From JBCBTJ01 sp039818665 (GTDB lineage Bacteria > Pseudomonadota > Alphaproteobacteria > Caulobacterales > Hyphomonadaceae), in assembly GCA_039818665.1 (NCBI GenBank), contig JBCBTJ010000008.1:1-64000 (forward strand): 64,000 nucleotides of DNA, given 5' to 3'. Shown piece after piece: positions 25,555-34,074 of the stretch; positions within the stretch are counted from its first letter, which is position 1; every line of letters begins with the position of its first letter. The notes under the pieces were generated by a model. It saw only the letters and a program-made list of their open reading frames with translations. It had not been told where the DNA came from and did no database searches. The translations under genes were made by a program, and so were the position numbers.

Positions 25555-26586
25555 ATGACGACGGATCGGATCGAGTTCATTGGGGCGCCCGGCTCGCCTT
25601 ACACCCGCAAAATGCTGGCGACGCTGCGCTATCGGCGCATCCCGCACAATATGCTGTGGGGCGGGCACACCAATCCGCCGAAGGGCTATCCCGAGCCTAA
25701 AGTGAAGCTGCTGCCCACCTTCTACTTTCCGAACGCCGACGGCGCGCTTGAGGCGGTGGTGGACTCCACGCCAATCACGCGGCGGCTGGAGGCCGAGCAT
25801 GACGGGCGCTCGGTCATTCCGAGCGATCCGGAACTCGCCTTCTACAATGATCTGATCGAGGACTACGCCGACGAGTGGCTCACCAAAGCCATGTTCCACT
25901 ATCGCTGGTATCACGAGCCCGACCGCAAGAACGCCGGCCCGATCTTGATGTATTGGTCGGTGAACACCGCGCCGCCTGCCGAAGCGCAGAAGATGATCGA
26001 CTATTTCACCAAGCGGCAATTCGATCGGCTTTACGTGGTGGGATCGAACGATGTCACGGCCGAGACGATCGAGGACAGCTATAAGCGTTTCCTCGATCTC
26101 TTCGACGCGCTGCTTCAGGTGAAGGGCTTCACGCTGGGCGCGCGGCCGTCCTCGGCGGATTTCGCAATTTACGGCCAGCTGACGCAGCTCGGCTGGATCG
26201 AGCCGACCTCGGCCAAGATCATGTCTGAGCGCACGCCGCGGGTGCGGGCTTGGCTGGATCTGATCGACGATCTCTCCGGCCTGGAGCCCGCCGAAGAGGA
26301 CTGGTTCACGCCCGACGAAGCGCGGGAGGCTTTGGGTCCGCTGCTCGCCGAGATTGGCCGCGTCTACGCGCCCTTCCTGCTGGCGAACGCTGAAGCGGCG
26401 GGGGCCGGACAAGACAATTGGGAGGCGGAGATCGACGGGCGCGCTTGGACGCAGCCGACCTTCCCCTATCAGGTCAAATGCCTCGCGGCGCTGCGCGACG
26501 CGCATGCGGGACTGCCGGGCAATCTCAAGCCGCCGGTCAATGAGGCGCTTCACGCGGCTGGATTGGACGCGTTAGTGTCGGGCTAA
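25555..26586 (+). CDS. GST-fold protein (glutathione S-transferase-like), second copy
   Basis: A 343-residue protein with an N-terminal GST domain (EFIGAPGSPYTRKMLATLRYRRIPH, with SPYTRK at the usual active-site position) and a GST helical domain ending FTLGARPSSADFAIYGQL. Like its upstream neighbour it has a C-terminal extension (APFLLANAEAAGAG, then WTQPTFPYQVKCLAALRDAH) that aligns by eye with the neighbour's LIYLAANAEAVA and PASPYRAACLGAL. The two are therefore divergent paralogues from a tandem duplication. Both lie between two sulfatase genes on the same strand, suggesting a shared pathway. Confidence 0.83.
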   Translation: MTTDRIEFIGAPGSPYTRKMLATLRYRRIPHNMLWGGHTNPPKGYPEPKVKLLPTFYFPNADGALEAVVDSTPITRRLEAEHDGRSVIPSDPELAFYNDLIEDYADEWLTKAMFHYRWYHEPDRKNAGPILMYWSVNTAPPAEAQKMIDYFTKRQFDRLYVVGSNDVTAETIEDSYKRFLDLFDALLQVKGFTLGARPSSADFAIYGQLTQLGWIEPTSAKIMSERTPRVRAWLDLIDDLSGLEPAEEDWFTPDEAREALGPLLAEIGRVYAPFLLANAEAAGAGQDNWEAEIDGRAWTQPTFPYQVKCLAALRDAHAGLPGNLKPPVNEALHAAGLDALVSG

Positions 26587-26606
26587 ACACCAAGAAGGGG
26601 GGACAG

Positions 26607-28292
26607 ATGATCAAACGCATCCTGATCGGCGTGGCGGTTGTCGCGATCATCGCGGCGGGCCTGGCTTGGCTGAACCGCAAAGCGCTGATCTTCTACATGG
26701 TCTCAAACGCCGGGCTGCTTGAAGTCGGCGAGCATCAGACCGTGGAGTGGGATCAGGGTCCTGCGGCGCCCGCGGGCGATCGCGCTGATGGGCCGCCGAA
26801 CATCGTGTTCATTCTCGCCGACGATCTCGGCATCAACGACATCTCGACCTTTGGCGGCGGCGTCGCGGGCGGCCGGGCGCCGACCCCGAACATCGACAGG
26901 CTGGCGGCGGACGGCGCGGTCTTCACCAACGCCTATTCCGGCACAGGCACCTGCGCGCCGTCGCGCGCCATGCTTATGACAGGCCGCTACCCGACGCGCA
27001 CGGGTTTCGAGTTCACGCCGACGCCCGGCGGCATGGGCCGGATCATCTCTATGATTGCGGAAGATCTCACCGACCGCGCGGACCTGCCGCCGGTGAAGTG
27101 GAACCGCGAGGCTGAGGCGACGCGCCCCGACTATGCGGATATGGGCTTGCCCGCGGAAGAGGTGACGGTGGCGGAAGTTCTGAAGGAGGTCGGCTACCAC
27201 ACGGTTCATATCGGCAAGTGGCATCTTGGCCGGTCGCTGCCTTTCCGCGCCGTCTCGCAAGGCTTCGACGAAAGCCTCTTAATGTCGAGCGGGCTGTTCT
27301 TGCCCGAAGACGATCCGAACGTGGTCAACGCCAAGCTGCCCTTCGACCCGATCGACAAATTCCTCTGGGCGCGCATGCAGTACGCGGCCGATTACGACCG
27401 CGCCGGCGAAAACACCGTTGAGGAGAGTTTCGAGCCCGGCGGCTATCTCACCGACTATTGGACGGACGAATCCCTCAAAGTGATCGAGGCGAATAAGCAC
27501 CGGCCCTTCTTCCTCTATCTCGCCCATTGGGGCGTCCACACGCCGCTGCAGGCGACGAAGGAAGACTATGAAGCGGTCGGCGACATCGAGCCGCATCGCG
27601 AGCGGGTCTATGCGGCGATGCTGCGGTCGTTGGACCGGTCTGTTGGGCGCATCATGGACAAGCTCGAAGAGGAAGGCCTCGCCGATAATACGATCGTTGT
27701 CTTCTCTTCCGACAATGGCGGCGCCGGCTATATCGGCTTGCCGGAGGTGAACGCGCCTTATCGGGGCTGGAAGATCACCCTGTTCGAGGGCGGCATCCGC
27801 GTGCCCATGTTCGTGAAATGGCCGGACCGGATCGCGCCCGGCACAGTTGTCGACACACCGGTGGCCCATATCGACGTGATGCCGACGCTGGCCGCCGCCG
27901 CCGGCGCGCCGCTGCCTCGAGGCGTCGCCATAGACGGCCGGAACATGCTGTCCGCCGCCACGGGCGAAGGCGCCATCACGCGGCCGGACGATGCGATCTA
28001 CTGGTCGAGCGGGTTCTACAAAGTGGTGCGCGCGGGCGATTGGAAGCTCCAGGTCAATGAGCGCCAGGAGAAGACCTGGCTGTTCAACCTCGCCCAGGAC
28101 CCGACGGAGCAGCGCAATCTGGCCGACAGCCAACCAGTCAAACGCGCCGAGCTTGAAGCCCTGATCGAAGCGCATTGGGCCGGCGCCCGCCCTCCACTCT
28201 ACGCCCACACAGTGGAAAGCCCGATCCGCATCGATAAAACGAACGCCGACCCCGGCGCGCCGGGCGACGAATATGTGCTCTGGCCGAATTAG
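26607..28292 (+). CDS. Exported type I sulfatase with N-terminal membrane anchor
   Basis: A 561-residue sulfatase. The N-terminus (IKRILIGVAVVAIIAAGLAW) is an uncleaved-looking signal anchor. The catalytic domain begins PNIVFILADDLGINDI and carries the signature TCAPSRAMLMTGRYPTRTGFE, with Cys116 the formylglycine site. HIGKWHLG and FSSDNGGAG supply metal and sulfate ligands. The C-terminal part (YKVVRAGDWKLQVNE, LFNLAQDPTEQRNL) is standard for the family. AGAAGGGGGG precedes the ATG. Its stop is 6 bases from the stop of the convergent formylglycine-generating enzyme gene, which would supply the modification. Confidence 0.93.
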   Translation: MIKRILIGVAVVAIIAAGLAWLNRKALIFYMVSNAGLLEVGEHQTVEWDQGPAAPAGDRADGPPNIVFILADDLGINDISTFGGGVAGGRAPTPNIDRLAADGAVFTNAYSGTGTCAPSRAMLMTGRYPTRTGFEFTPTPGGMGRIISMIAEDLTDRADLPPVKWNREAEATRPDYADMGLPAEEVTVAEVLKEVGYHTVHIGKWHLGRSLPFRAVSQGFDESLLMSSGLFLPEDDPNVVNAKLPFDPIDKFLWARMQYAADYDRAGENTVEESFEPGGYLTDYWTDESLKVIEANKHRPFFLYLAHWGVHTPLQATKEDYEAVGDIEPHRERVYAAMLRSLDRSVGRIMDKLEEEGLADNTIVVFSSDNGGAGYIGLPEVNAPYRGWKITLFEGGIRVPMFVKWPDRIAPGTVVDTPVAHIDVMPTLAAAAGAPLPRGVAIDGRNMLSAATGEGAITRPDDAIYWSSGFYKVVRAGDWKLQVNERQEKTWLFNLAQDPTEQRNLADSQPVKRAELEALIEAHWAGARPPLYAHTVESPIRIDKTNADPGAPGDEYVLWPN

Positions 28293-28298
28293 GCTGGT

Positions 28299-29192
28299 TT
28301 AGGATGCTGAGGCCCGCACGATGCGGAAGCCGATATGGTTGGTCGAGAAATCGACCTCTTGCGGCTGGCGCGCGGCGGGGCGGTAGCGGCGGCAGAAATT
28401 GTCGGCGCAGAGATAAGAGCCGCCTTTGAGGGTGTAGGTCGCTTGGTCGAAGGGCGTCTCGGTCCACTCCCAGACATTGCCGAGCATGTCGTGGAGGCCG
28501 GCGCCGTCAGCTTCGAAACAGCCCGCGGGCGCGGTTCCGGCGAAGCCGTCTGAGGCCGCGTCCTCGAACGGAAAAACGCCGTGCCAGATATTGGCGATCG
28601 GCGCGCCGTCTTCGGCCGCGACGCCGCGATGGCCGAGGCGGGCCGCGTACTCCCATTCCGCTTCGCTGGGCAGACGTCCGCCGGCCCAGTCCGCATAGGC
28701 GCGGGCGTCGCGCAGGGAGACATGTATGACGGGGTGGCGGCCGCGAGCGGCAAGGTCCGACCCCGGGCCCTCCGGCGCGCGCCAGGTCGCGCCGGGCGTC
28801 AGCTCCCACATTCCTGGCACGCCTTGCGTCGGCGCGCGGAAGACGCCGGACCCAGCCTCTGGTCCGCCGGCCGCAGCGCTCTTTTCGGCGTCCGTCACAT
28901 AGCCCGTCTCGGCGGCGAAGGCGGCGAATTGGTCGTTCGTGACCTCGTGCGCTTGGATCTCGAAACCGTCCAAGTGGAGCCGGCCGCCGCCGCGCTCTTC
29001 GGGGTAATAGGCGTCCGCGCCCTTCTCAAAGCTGCCGGCCGGAATCTCGACGAAGGCGCCGATTTCGATCGACGGGCAAGCGGCGCTTTCCTCCGAGATC
29101 TCGGCCTCGGGCGCGGCTCCGCAGCCGGCGAGCGCGAGGGCGGCGATGGACGCGGCCGCCGCGGAGTGTTTCGGTTGGAATAAGACAGACAC
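28299..29192 (-). CDS. Formylglycine-generating enzyme (sulfatase-modifying factor), predicted lipoprotein
   Basis: A 297-residue FGE-sulfatase-domain protein. The opening motif is FVEIPAGSFEKGADAYYP, followed by HEVTNDQFAAFAAETGY and GRLPSEAEWEYAAR, then DMLGNVWEWTETPF. The C-terminal GGSYLCADNFCRRYRPAAR retains both cysteines (about Cys262 and Cys267) that bind copper and catalyse oxidation of the sulfatase cysteine in true FGEs. The N-terminus (SVLFQPKHSAAAASIAALALAGCG) reads as a lipoprotein signal with lipobox LAGC, which would place the enzyme in the periplasm. The GTG at 29192 is the best start, but no Shine-Dalgarno sequence is visible and the divergent gene starts only 12 bases away. 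Longer readings are shadows of that gene. Confidence 0.85.
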   Translation of the reverse strand: MSVLFQPKHSAAAASIAALALAGCGAAPEAEISEESAACPSIEIGAFVEIPAGSFEKGADAYYPEERGGGRLHLDGFEIQAHEVTNDQFAAFAAETGYVTDAEKSAAAGGPEAGSGVFRAPTQGVPGMWELTPGATWRAPEGPGSDLAARGRHPVIHVSLRDARAYADWAGGRLPSEAEWEYAARLGHRGVAAEDGAPIANIWHGVFPFEDAASDGFAGTAPAGCFEADGAGLHDMLGNVWEWTETPFDQATYTLKGGSYLCADNFCRRYRPAARQPQEVDFSTNHIGFRIVRASAS

Positions 29193-29204
29193 GAGGAAAC
29201 GCCC

Positions 29205-30014
29205 ATGACAGAGTCGACGGTTCTCACCAAGATAGAAGACGGGATCGCCACCGTCACGCTGAATGCGCCGAAGACGCTGAATGCGCTCAGCCCGCAAATG
29301 ATCCGCGAACTGAACGAGACAATGGACGCGATCGCCGCGGACCCTGCCGTGCGGGTGTTCATCCTGACCGGCGCCGGGCGCGGCTTCTGCTCCGGCGCGG
29401 ACCTCTCGGCAGGCGGCGGCGGTGGCGGCGCGACGACGCCTGAAGCGCGAGGCGAGGCGACTCGCAAAGCGATGCATGAGAGCCTCAATCCCATCATCAA
29501 GAAAATCGCCGACCTGCCCGTGCCGACCATTTCGGCGGTGAACGGCGTCGCCGCCGGCGGCGGCTATGGCGTGGCGCTCGCTTGCGACCTCGTCATCGCG
29601 GCTGAGAGCGCGAAATTCGTGCTGGTCTTCACCCCCCAGCTCGGACTTATCCCCGATCTCGGCGCGTCCTGGCACGCCCCCCGGGCGCTCGGCCGCACCA
29701 AAGCCATGGCGGCGGCTTTCTTCGGCGACCGGATGAGCGCGGCGGACGCCGCAGCGGCCGGTTTGATCTGGAAAAGCGTGCCGGACGATCAGCTTTGGGA
29801 CGAGGTGAGCGCGGCCGCCGCCAAGCTCGCAGCCGGCCCCACCAAAGCGTTTCCGGAGGTGCGGCGGGCGTTCGACCTCGCCTCCCGGCAGAGCCTGCAC
29901 GCCCATCTCGACTATGAAGCCGAGACCCAGCCCGCGCTCATCGCAACGGAGGATTATGTGGAGGGCGTGAAAGCGTTTCTGCAGAAACGCGCGCCGGAAT
30001 TCAAAGGGCGCTAG
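29205..30014 (+). CDS. Enoyl-CoA hydratase/isomerase family protein
   Basis: A 269-residue crotonase-fold enzyme. The oxyanion-hole elements are GRGFCSGADLS (near residue 60) and NGVAAGGGYGVALACDLVIAAESAKF (near residue 112). FGDRMSAADAAAAGLIWK matches the family helix near the active site. A glycine-rich insert (AGGGGGGATTPEARGE) lies in the flexible loop. It hydrates or isomerises enoyl-CoA in beta-oxidation or a related catabolic route. The ATG at 29205 follows GAGGAA. It fits the nearby acyl-CoA dehydrogenases and 3-hydroxyacyl-CoA dehydrogenase. Confidence 0.92.
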   Translation: MTESTVLTKIEDGIATVTLNAPKTLNALSPQMIRELNETMDAIAADPAVRVFILTGAGRGFCSGADLSAGGGGGGATTPEARGEATRKAMHESLNPIIKKIADLPVPTISAVNGVAAGGGYGVALACDLVIAAESAKFVLVFTPQLGLIPDLGASWHAPRALGRTKAMAAAFFGDRMSAADAAAAGLIWKSVPDDQLWDEVSAAAAKLAAGPTKAFPEVRRAFDLASRQSLHAHLDYEAETQPALIATEDYVEGVKAFLQKRAPEFKGR

Positions 30015-30094
30015 CGCGGCGTCGCGCGCCGATTTATCCGCCTCCCCCGCCGCCGGGCTTAGCCTCTGCCTGGTCTATGCGAGGAGGCGGCGGC

Positions 30095-30631
30095 ATGAGC
30101 CGGGATTTGCGGGATTTGTCGGCGCCCTTCGCCGCGAAGGTCGACGCCCTGCTGACGGCCTGCCGCGTGCAGGGCGTCCACATGCGGCCCTTCTATACGC
30201 TACGCGCGCCGGCGGCGCAGGCGCGGCTGTGGCGGCAATCGCGCTCGCGTGCGCAAGTACACGCCGCCATCGCCGGGCTCCGCGAGGCGGGCGCGCCTTT
30301 TCTTGCGCACGTTCTGGAGCGTGTCGGCCCGCAAACCGGGCGATGGGCGACCAACGCCCTGCCCGGGCTGAGCTGGCACCAATGGGGCGAGGCGGTCGAT
30401 TGTTTCTGGCTGGTCGATGGACGTGCGGAGTGGTCGACGCGGAAGCAGGTCGATGGCCGGAACGGGTATCGCGTCTATGCCGACGCCGCGGAGGCCGCCG
30501 GGCTCGCCGCCGGCGGCCGCTGGCGGGCGCGAGACTGGCCGCATGTGCAAATGCGCGCCGACAGCTCGCCGCTCCGCACAGGGATGACCCTCGCCGACGT
30601 GGACGCGGAGATGCGGGCGCGGTTCGGCTAA
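30095..30631 (+). CDS. M15-type peptidase (D-Ala / L-Ala-D-Glu peptidase-like)
   Basis: A 178-residue protein with the LAS-type zinc peptidase motifs: SWHQWGEAVDCFW (SxHxxGxAxD) at about residue 94 and DWPHVQM near residue 147. FYTLRAPAAQARLWRQSR matches the substrate-groove helix of phage and bacterial M15C peptidases. No signal peptide is seen, so it resembles endolysin-like enzymes that cut peptidoglycan cross-bridges. GAGGAGG precedes the ATG at 30095. There are no other phage genes around it. It is convergent with the next gene, 3 bases apart. Confidence 0.82.
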   Translation: MSRDLRDLSAPFAAKVDALLTACRVQGVHMRPFYTLRAPAAQARLWRQSRSRAQVHAAIAGLREAGAPFLAHVLERVGPQTGRWATNALPGLSWHQWGEAVDCFWLVDGRAEWSTRKQVDGRNGYRVYADAAEAAGLAAGGRWRARDWPHVQMRADSSPLRTGMTLADVDAEMRARFG

Positions 30632-30634
30632 TCT

Positions 30635-31924
30635 TCAGCCGGGCTGCACGTCGACGAATTTCCCGCCCTCGGCGGCGAGTTTCTTCAGCGTCTCGGCCGG
30701 CTTGAAGCGCTCGTCGGATGCGCCGAGCGTCTCCATTTTGGCGAGCACCGCCTTTGCGCCGACCATGTCGCCATAGAACATCGGCCCGCCCTTGTCGGCC
30801 GGCCAGCCATAACCGTTGAGCCAGACGATATCGATATCTGAAGCGCGCTGGGCTTTGCCCTCCTCCAGGATCTTCAGGGACTCGTTGATCATCGGATAGA
30901 TGCAGTCTGCGATGATCTCGTCCTGGCTCGCGGTCGACGGCTCCGCGCCGGTGACCTCGCGGATGATCTTGGCCGTCACGTCCGAGGGGATCGGCCGGCG
31001 GTTCTCATCGTAGTCGTAATAGCCCGCGCCGGTTTTCTGGCCGCGGCGGTCTAGCTCGCAGAGCTGATCGCGGATCGGATTAGCGGTCTTCGCGCCCTTC
31101 TTCCAACCGATGTCGAGGCCCGCCAGGTCGGACATTTGAAACGGGCCCATGCGAAAGCCGAAGGCGTTGAGCGCGGCGTCTACATCCCAGGGCATGACGC
31201 CTTCATAGATGAGCCGCATCGCCTGGGTCTGGCGCGCGAAGAGGATGCGATTGCCGACAAAGCCCGGGCAGACCCCGACCAGCACAGCGATCTTGTTGAT
31301 CGTCTTGGCGAGATCCATGCAGGTCATGATGACATCATCTGCCGTGTGGTCGGCGCGGACGATCTCCAGCAGCTTCATAACGTTCGCAGGCGAGAAGAAA
31401 TGGAGGCCGATCACGTCCTCCGGCCGCTTCGTCACCGCGGCGATCTCGTCGATGTTCAGCGCGGACGTGTTGGTGGCGAGGATCGCGCCCGGCTTCATGA
31501 TCCGGTCGAGGTCGGTGAAGATCTTCTTTTTCAGATCCATGTCCTCGAACACGGCCTCGATGATGAGGTCACAGTCGGCGAGCTCCTCCATGGAGAGCGT
31601 GCCGCCCAGGCGGCCCATGCGGAGGTCGACCTCTTCGGGTGCGAACCGGCCCTTGTCGGCGCTGCGTTGATAATGGCCCCGCACCACGCCGAGGCCGCGG
31701 TCGAGCGCTTCTTGCTTGGTCTCGAGGATCTTCACCTCGATGCCCGCCGTGGCGAAGTTCATAGAGATGCCGCCGCCCATCGTGCCGGCGCCGATGACGC
31801 CGACTTTTTCGATGGCGCGGCGCGGCGTGTCGGCCGGAACGCTCGGCACCTCCCACGCCTTGCGGCCGGCCTCGGCGATATAGTCTGACACCTCTTGCGG
31901 CGACGGTTCGACAATCGCGGACAT
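30635..31924 (-). CDS. 3-hydroxyacyl-CoA dehydrogenase
   Basis: A 429-residue NAD-dependent dehydrogenase that resembles the dehydrogenase half of FadB without the hydratase half. The NAD fold begins VGVIGAGTMGGGISMNFATAG at residue 41, and the catalytic region is LHFFSPANVMKLLEIVRA, followed by VGVCPGFVGNRILF. Two C-terminal helical domains follow (about residues 230-310 and 335-425; NGYGWPADKGGPMFYGD is typical of the second). It oxidises 3-hydroxyacyl-CoA to 3-ketoacyl-CoA. AAGGAGG precedes the ATG. It probably works with the hydratase and dehydrogenases nearby. Confidence 0.94.
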   Translation of the reverse strand: MSAIVEPSPQEVSDYIAEAGRKAWEVPSVPADTPRRAIEKVGVIGAGTMGGGISMNFATAGIEVKILETKQEALDRGLGVVRGHYQRSADKGRFAPEEVDLRMGRLGGTLSMEELADCDLIIEAVFEDMDLKKKIFTDLDRIMKPGAILATNTSALNIDEIAAVTKRPEDVIGLHFFSPANVMKLLEIVRADHTADDVIMTCMDLAKTINKIAVLVGVCPGFVGNRILFARQTQAMRLIYEGVMPWDVDAALNAFGFRMGPFQMSDLAGLDIGWKKGAKTANPIRDQLCELDRRGQKTGAGYYDYDENRRPIPSDVTAKIIREVTGAEPSTASQDEIIADCIYPMINESLKILEEGKAQRASDIDIVWLNGYGWPADKGGPMFYGDMVGAKAVLAKMETLGASDERFKPAETLKKLAAEGGKFVDVQPG

Positions 31925-31953
31925 GGGCGTTCCTCCTTAAGTTTTCCTGGGCT

Positions 31954-32964
31954 CTAAGACGCCGCGTCCAAGCGGTAAACCCGCCGCGCCGTGCCGGCGA
32001 ACATGGCGGCTTGTTCAGCCTCGCTGTAATCGGCGGCGATCTTTTTGAGCCCGTTCCAGAGCACGCCGTAGGAGATTGAGAGCCGATCGACTGGGAAATT
32101 GCTCTCGAACATGCACCGGTCGGCGCCGAAGCATTGGATCGCGTGGCGGTAGTAGCGGCCTTGAGCTTCCACGAACTCGTCCGAGGTCGGCGGCTTGTCC
32201 CGCCCATCCCAGCCGAAGCCATTGTCCGGCATGGCGAGGCCGCCGAGCTTGGCGACGACGTTCGGCTGCTGAGCGATGGCGGCGATGTCGTCTTTCCAGG
32301 CCTCGAAGATCTCGTCGCGCTTGCCGGCGAAGCGGCCGACGCCGAGGGGCGTGCCGAAATGGTCGAGGATCATGGTCGTGCCGGGCACGGCTTCGGCGAG
32401 GTCGCGATAGGCCGGGTTTTGGTGGTGATAGTGCCAGGTGTCGTAGGTGAGGCCGCGCTCGCCAAGCCGGGCGACGCCTCGCCGGAAATCCTCGTCATAG
32501 TACAGCCGCTCCGGCGCACGGCCGGGGATAGTAAGCGCGGCGGGGTCTTCGTCGCGCGCGCCGCTGTGGCGGATGCCGCGGAACCGGCCACGCCCGGCCG
32601 CCTCGTGGGCGTCCAGGATCTCGTCGAGATCGGCGCGTGTGAGGTCGGCGTGGGAGACGATGCCGGCGATGGTGGCTTGGCTTGGGTCTTTTTCGGACGC
32701 TTCAGCGGCCTCGGCGAGGTACTCGGTTTCGCCGACAGGTTTGAGGTGGTCTGGGCCGTCCTCGCGATAATCCGATCCGCACTCCAAAAAGACCGTCTGA
32801 ACGATTTTGTGGCCTGAGCCCGTATCCGCCCAAAGATCGGACACCTCGTAGCGCAGCGCCGGAACCCGCCAGAGGTGGTGGTGGGGGTCGACGATTTCGC
32901 GATCAGGATCGATCGGGTCTTCGCGGACTTGGTTCAGCCACTCATTGTTGTCCCACCGGCTCAT
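31954..32964 (-). CDS. Amidohydrolase-related TIM-barrel hydrolase
   Basis: A 336-residue member of the amidohydrolase-2 superfamily (predicted metal-dependent TIM-barrel hydrolases). The metal motif IVDPHHHLWRVP lies near residue 24, with a later histidine in LDHFGTPLG and a C-terminal aspartate/asparagine in MFESNFPVDR. Such enzymes hydrolyse lactones or decarboxylate aromatic acids. GGGAGGAGG precedes the ATG. It lies upstream of the 3-hydroxyacyl-CoA dehydrogenase on the same strand (29 bases apart), so the two are probably one operon. The substrate is unknown. Confidence 0.88.
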   Translation of the reverse strand: MSRWDNNEWLNQVREDPIDPDREIVDPHHHLWRVPALRYEVSDLWADTGSGHKIVQTVFLECGSDYREDGPDHLKPVGETEYLAEAAEASEKDPSQATIAGIVSHADLTRADLDEILDAHEAAGRGRFRGIRHSGARDEDPAALTIPGRAPERLYYDEDFRRGVARLGERGLTYDTWHYHHQNPAYRDLAEAVPGTTMILDHFGTPLGVGRFAGKRDEIFEAWKDDIAAIAQQPNVVAKLGGLAMPDNGFGWDGRDKPPTSDEFVEAQGRYYRHAIQCFGADRCMFESNFPVDRLSISYGVLWNGLKKIAADYSEAEQAAMFAGTARRVYRLDAAS

Positions 32965-33072
32965 GGTGGCCTCCTCCCTGTTTTCAACATGCTAACCGAT
33001 CGCCGGGCGGCGCGAAGCCCCTGCCGCAAGGGCACGCTTGCCGGTCTCGCCGCGCCGTCCTACCCAAGCGCC

Positions 33073-34074
33073 ATGGCGAAAGCGGCGACACAGAGCCAGA
33101 CGGGCTATGAGGCGCTTACCTCGATCGAGGCCGTGACCAGCGGCCTGGACGGGGTCGGCTATATCTCCACCAAAGAGATTTCGACCGCGGTCTACATCGC
33201 CCACCATCTGCGCAAGCCGATCTTGATCGAGGGGCCGGCGGGCGTCGGCAAGACCGATCTCGCCGTCTCGCTCTCCAAATGGCTGGACGCGCCGCTGGAG
33301 CGGCTGCAATGCTATGAGGGCTTGGACGAGAGCAAAGCGCTGTATGAGTGGAAATACGGCAAGCAGCTGCTCTACACGCAGATCCTGAAGGACCGCCTGA
33401 ACGAGGTGCTCGGCGGCACGGGCACGCTGAGCGATCTCACCCAACGCCTCGGCGATTTCGAGGACATCTTCTTCTCGGATGATTTTCTCGAGCCGCGCCC
33501 GCTGCTGCGGGCCATGCGGCAGGACGCGGGCTCTGTCCTCCTGATCGACGAAATCGACAAGTCGGACGAGGAGTTCGAGGCGTTTCTCTTAGAAGTGCTG
33601 TCCGATTATCAGGTCACCGTGCCCGAGATCGGCACGATCATGGCGCAGGTGCCGCCTCTGGTGATCCTCACTTCGAACAATGTCCGCGAGCTGGGCGACG
33701 CGCTGAAGCGGCGCTGCCTGCACCTCCATATCAGCTTCCCCACGGCCGCGCGCGAAAGACAAATCGTCCAAGCGCGCGTGCCGAACATTTCCGAAGACTT
33801 GCTGAAACAGCTCGTCGCCTTCGTTCAGGCCCTGCGCGAGGAGGACATCAAGAAACGCCCCTCGATCTCCGAAACGGTGGATTGGGCGCGGACTCTGCTC
33901 TTGCTGCACGCCGACGCGCTGGACGAAGAGCTTGTCCGCTCGACGCTCAACGTCCTCTTGAAGCATGAGAGCGACATCCAGGCGGTGGGCAAAGCCGTCG
34001 GCAAGATCGCCCGCGAGGCGGCGACGCCGGAGACCGCCGGGCGGCTCGCCTCGGGCTATCCGGATCTCTCATGA
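33073..34074 (+). CDS. MoxR-family AAA+ ATPase
   Basis: A 333-residue MoxR-type AAA+ ATPase. Walker A is GPAGVGKTDL near residue 55, Walker B is VLLIDEIDKSDEE, sensor 1 is LTSNN, and the arginine region is ALKRRCLHLHI. MoxR proteins act as chaperones that insert metals or cofactors, usually with a VWA-domain partner. That partner follows here with a 4-base overlap. The ATG at 33073 begins the conserved region; a reading from 32875 overlaps the divergent gene and has no homologous look. Confidence 0.92.
   Translation: MAKAATQSQTGYEALTSIEAVTSGLDGVGYISTKEISTAVYIAHHLRKPILIEGPAGVGKTDLAVSLSKWLDAPLERLQCYEGLDESKALYEWKYGKQLLYTQILKDRLNEVLGGTGTLSDLTQRLGDFEDIFFSDDFLEPRPLLRAMRQDAGSVLLIDEIDKSDEEFEAFLLEVLSDYQVTVPEIGTIMAQVPPLVILTSNNVRELGDALKRRCLHLHISFPTAARERQIVQARVPNISEDLLKQLVAFVQALREEDIKKRPSISETVDWARTLLLLHADALDEELVRSTLNVLLKHESDIQAVGKAVGKIAREAATPETAGRLASGYPDLS

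Noticed and set aside
30095..30631. The M15 peptidase as evidence of a prophage
   Set aside because: No integrase, capsid, tail, holin or attachment site was seen near it.
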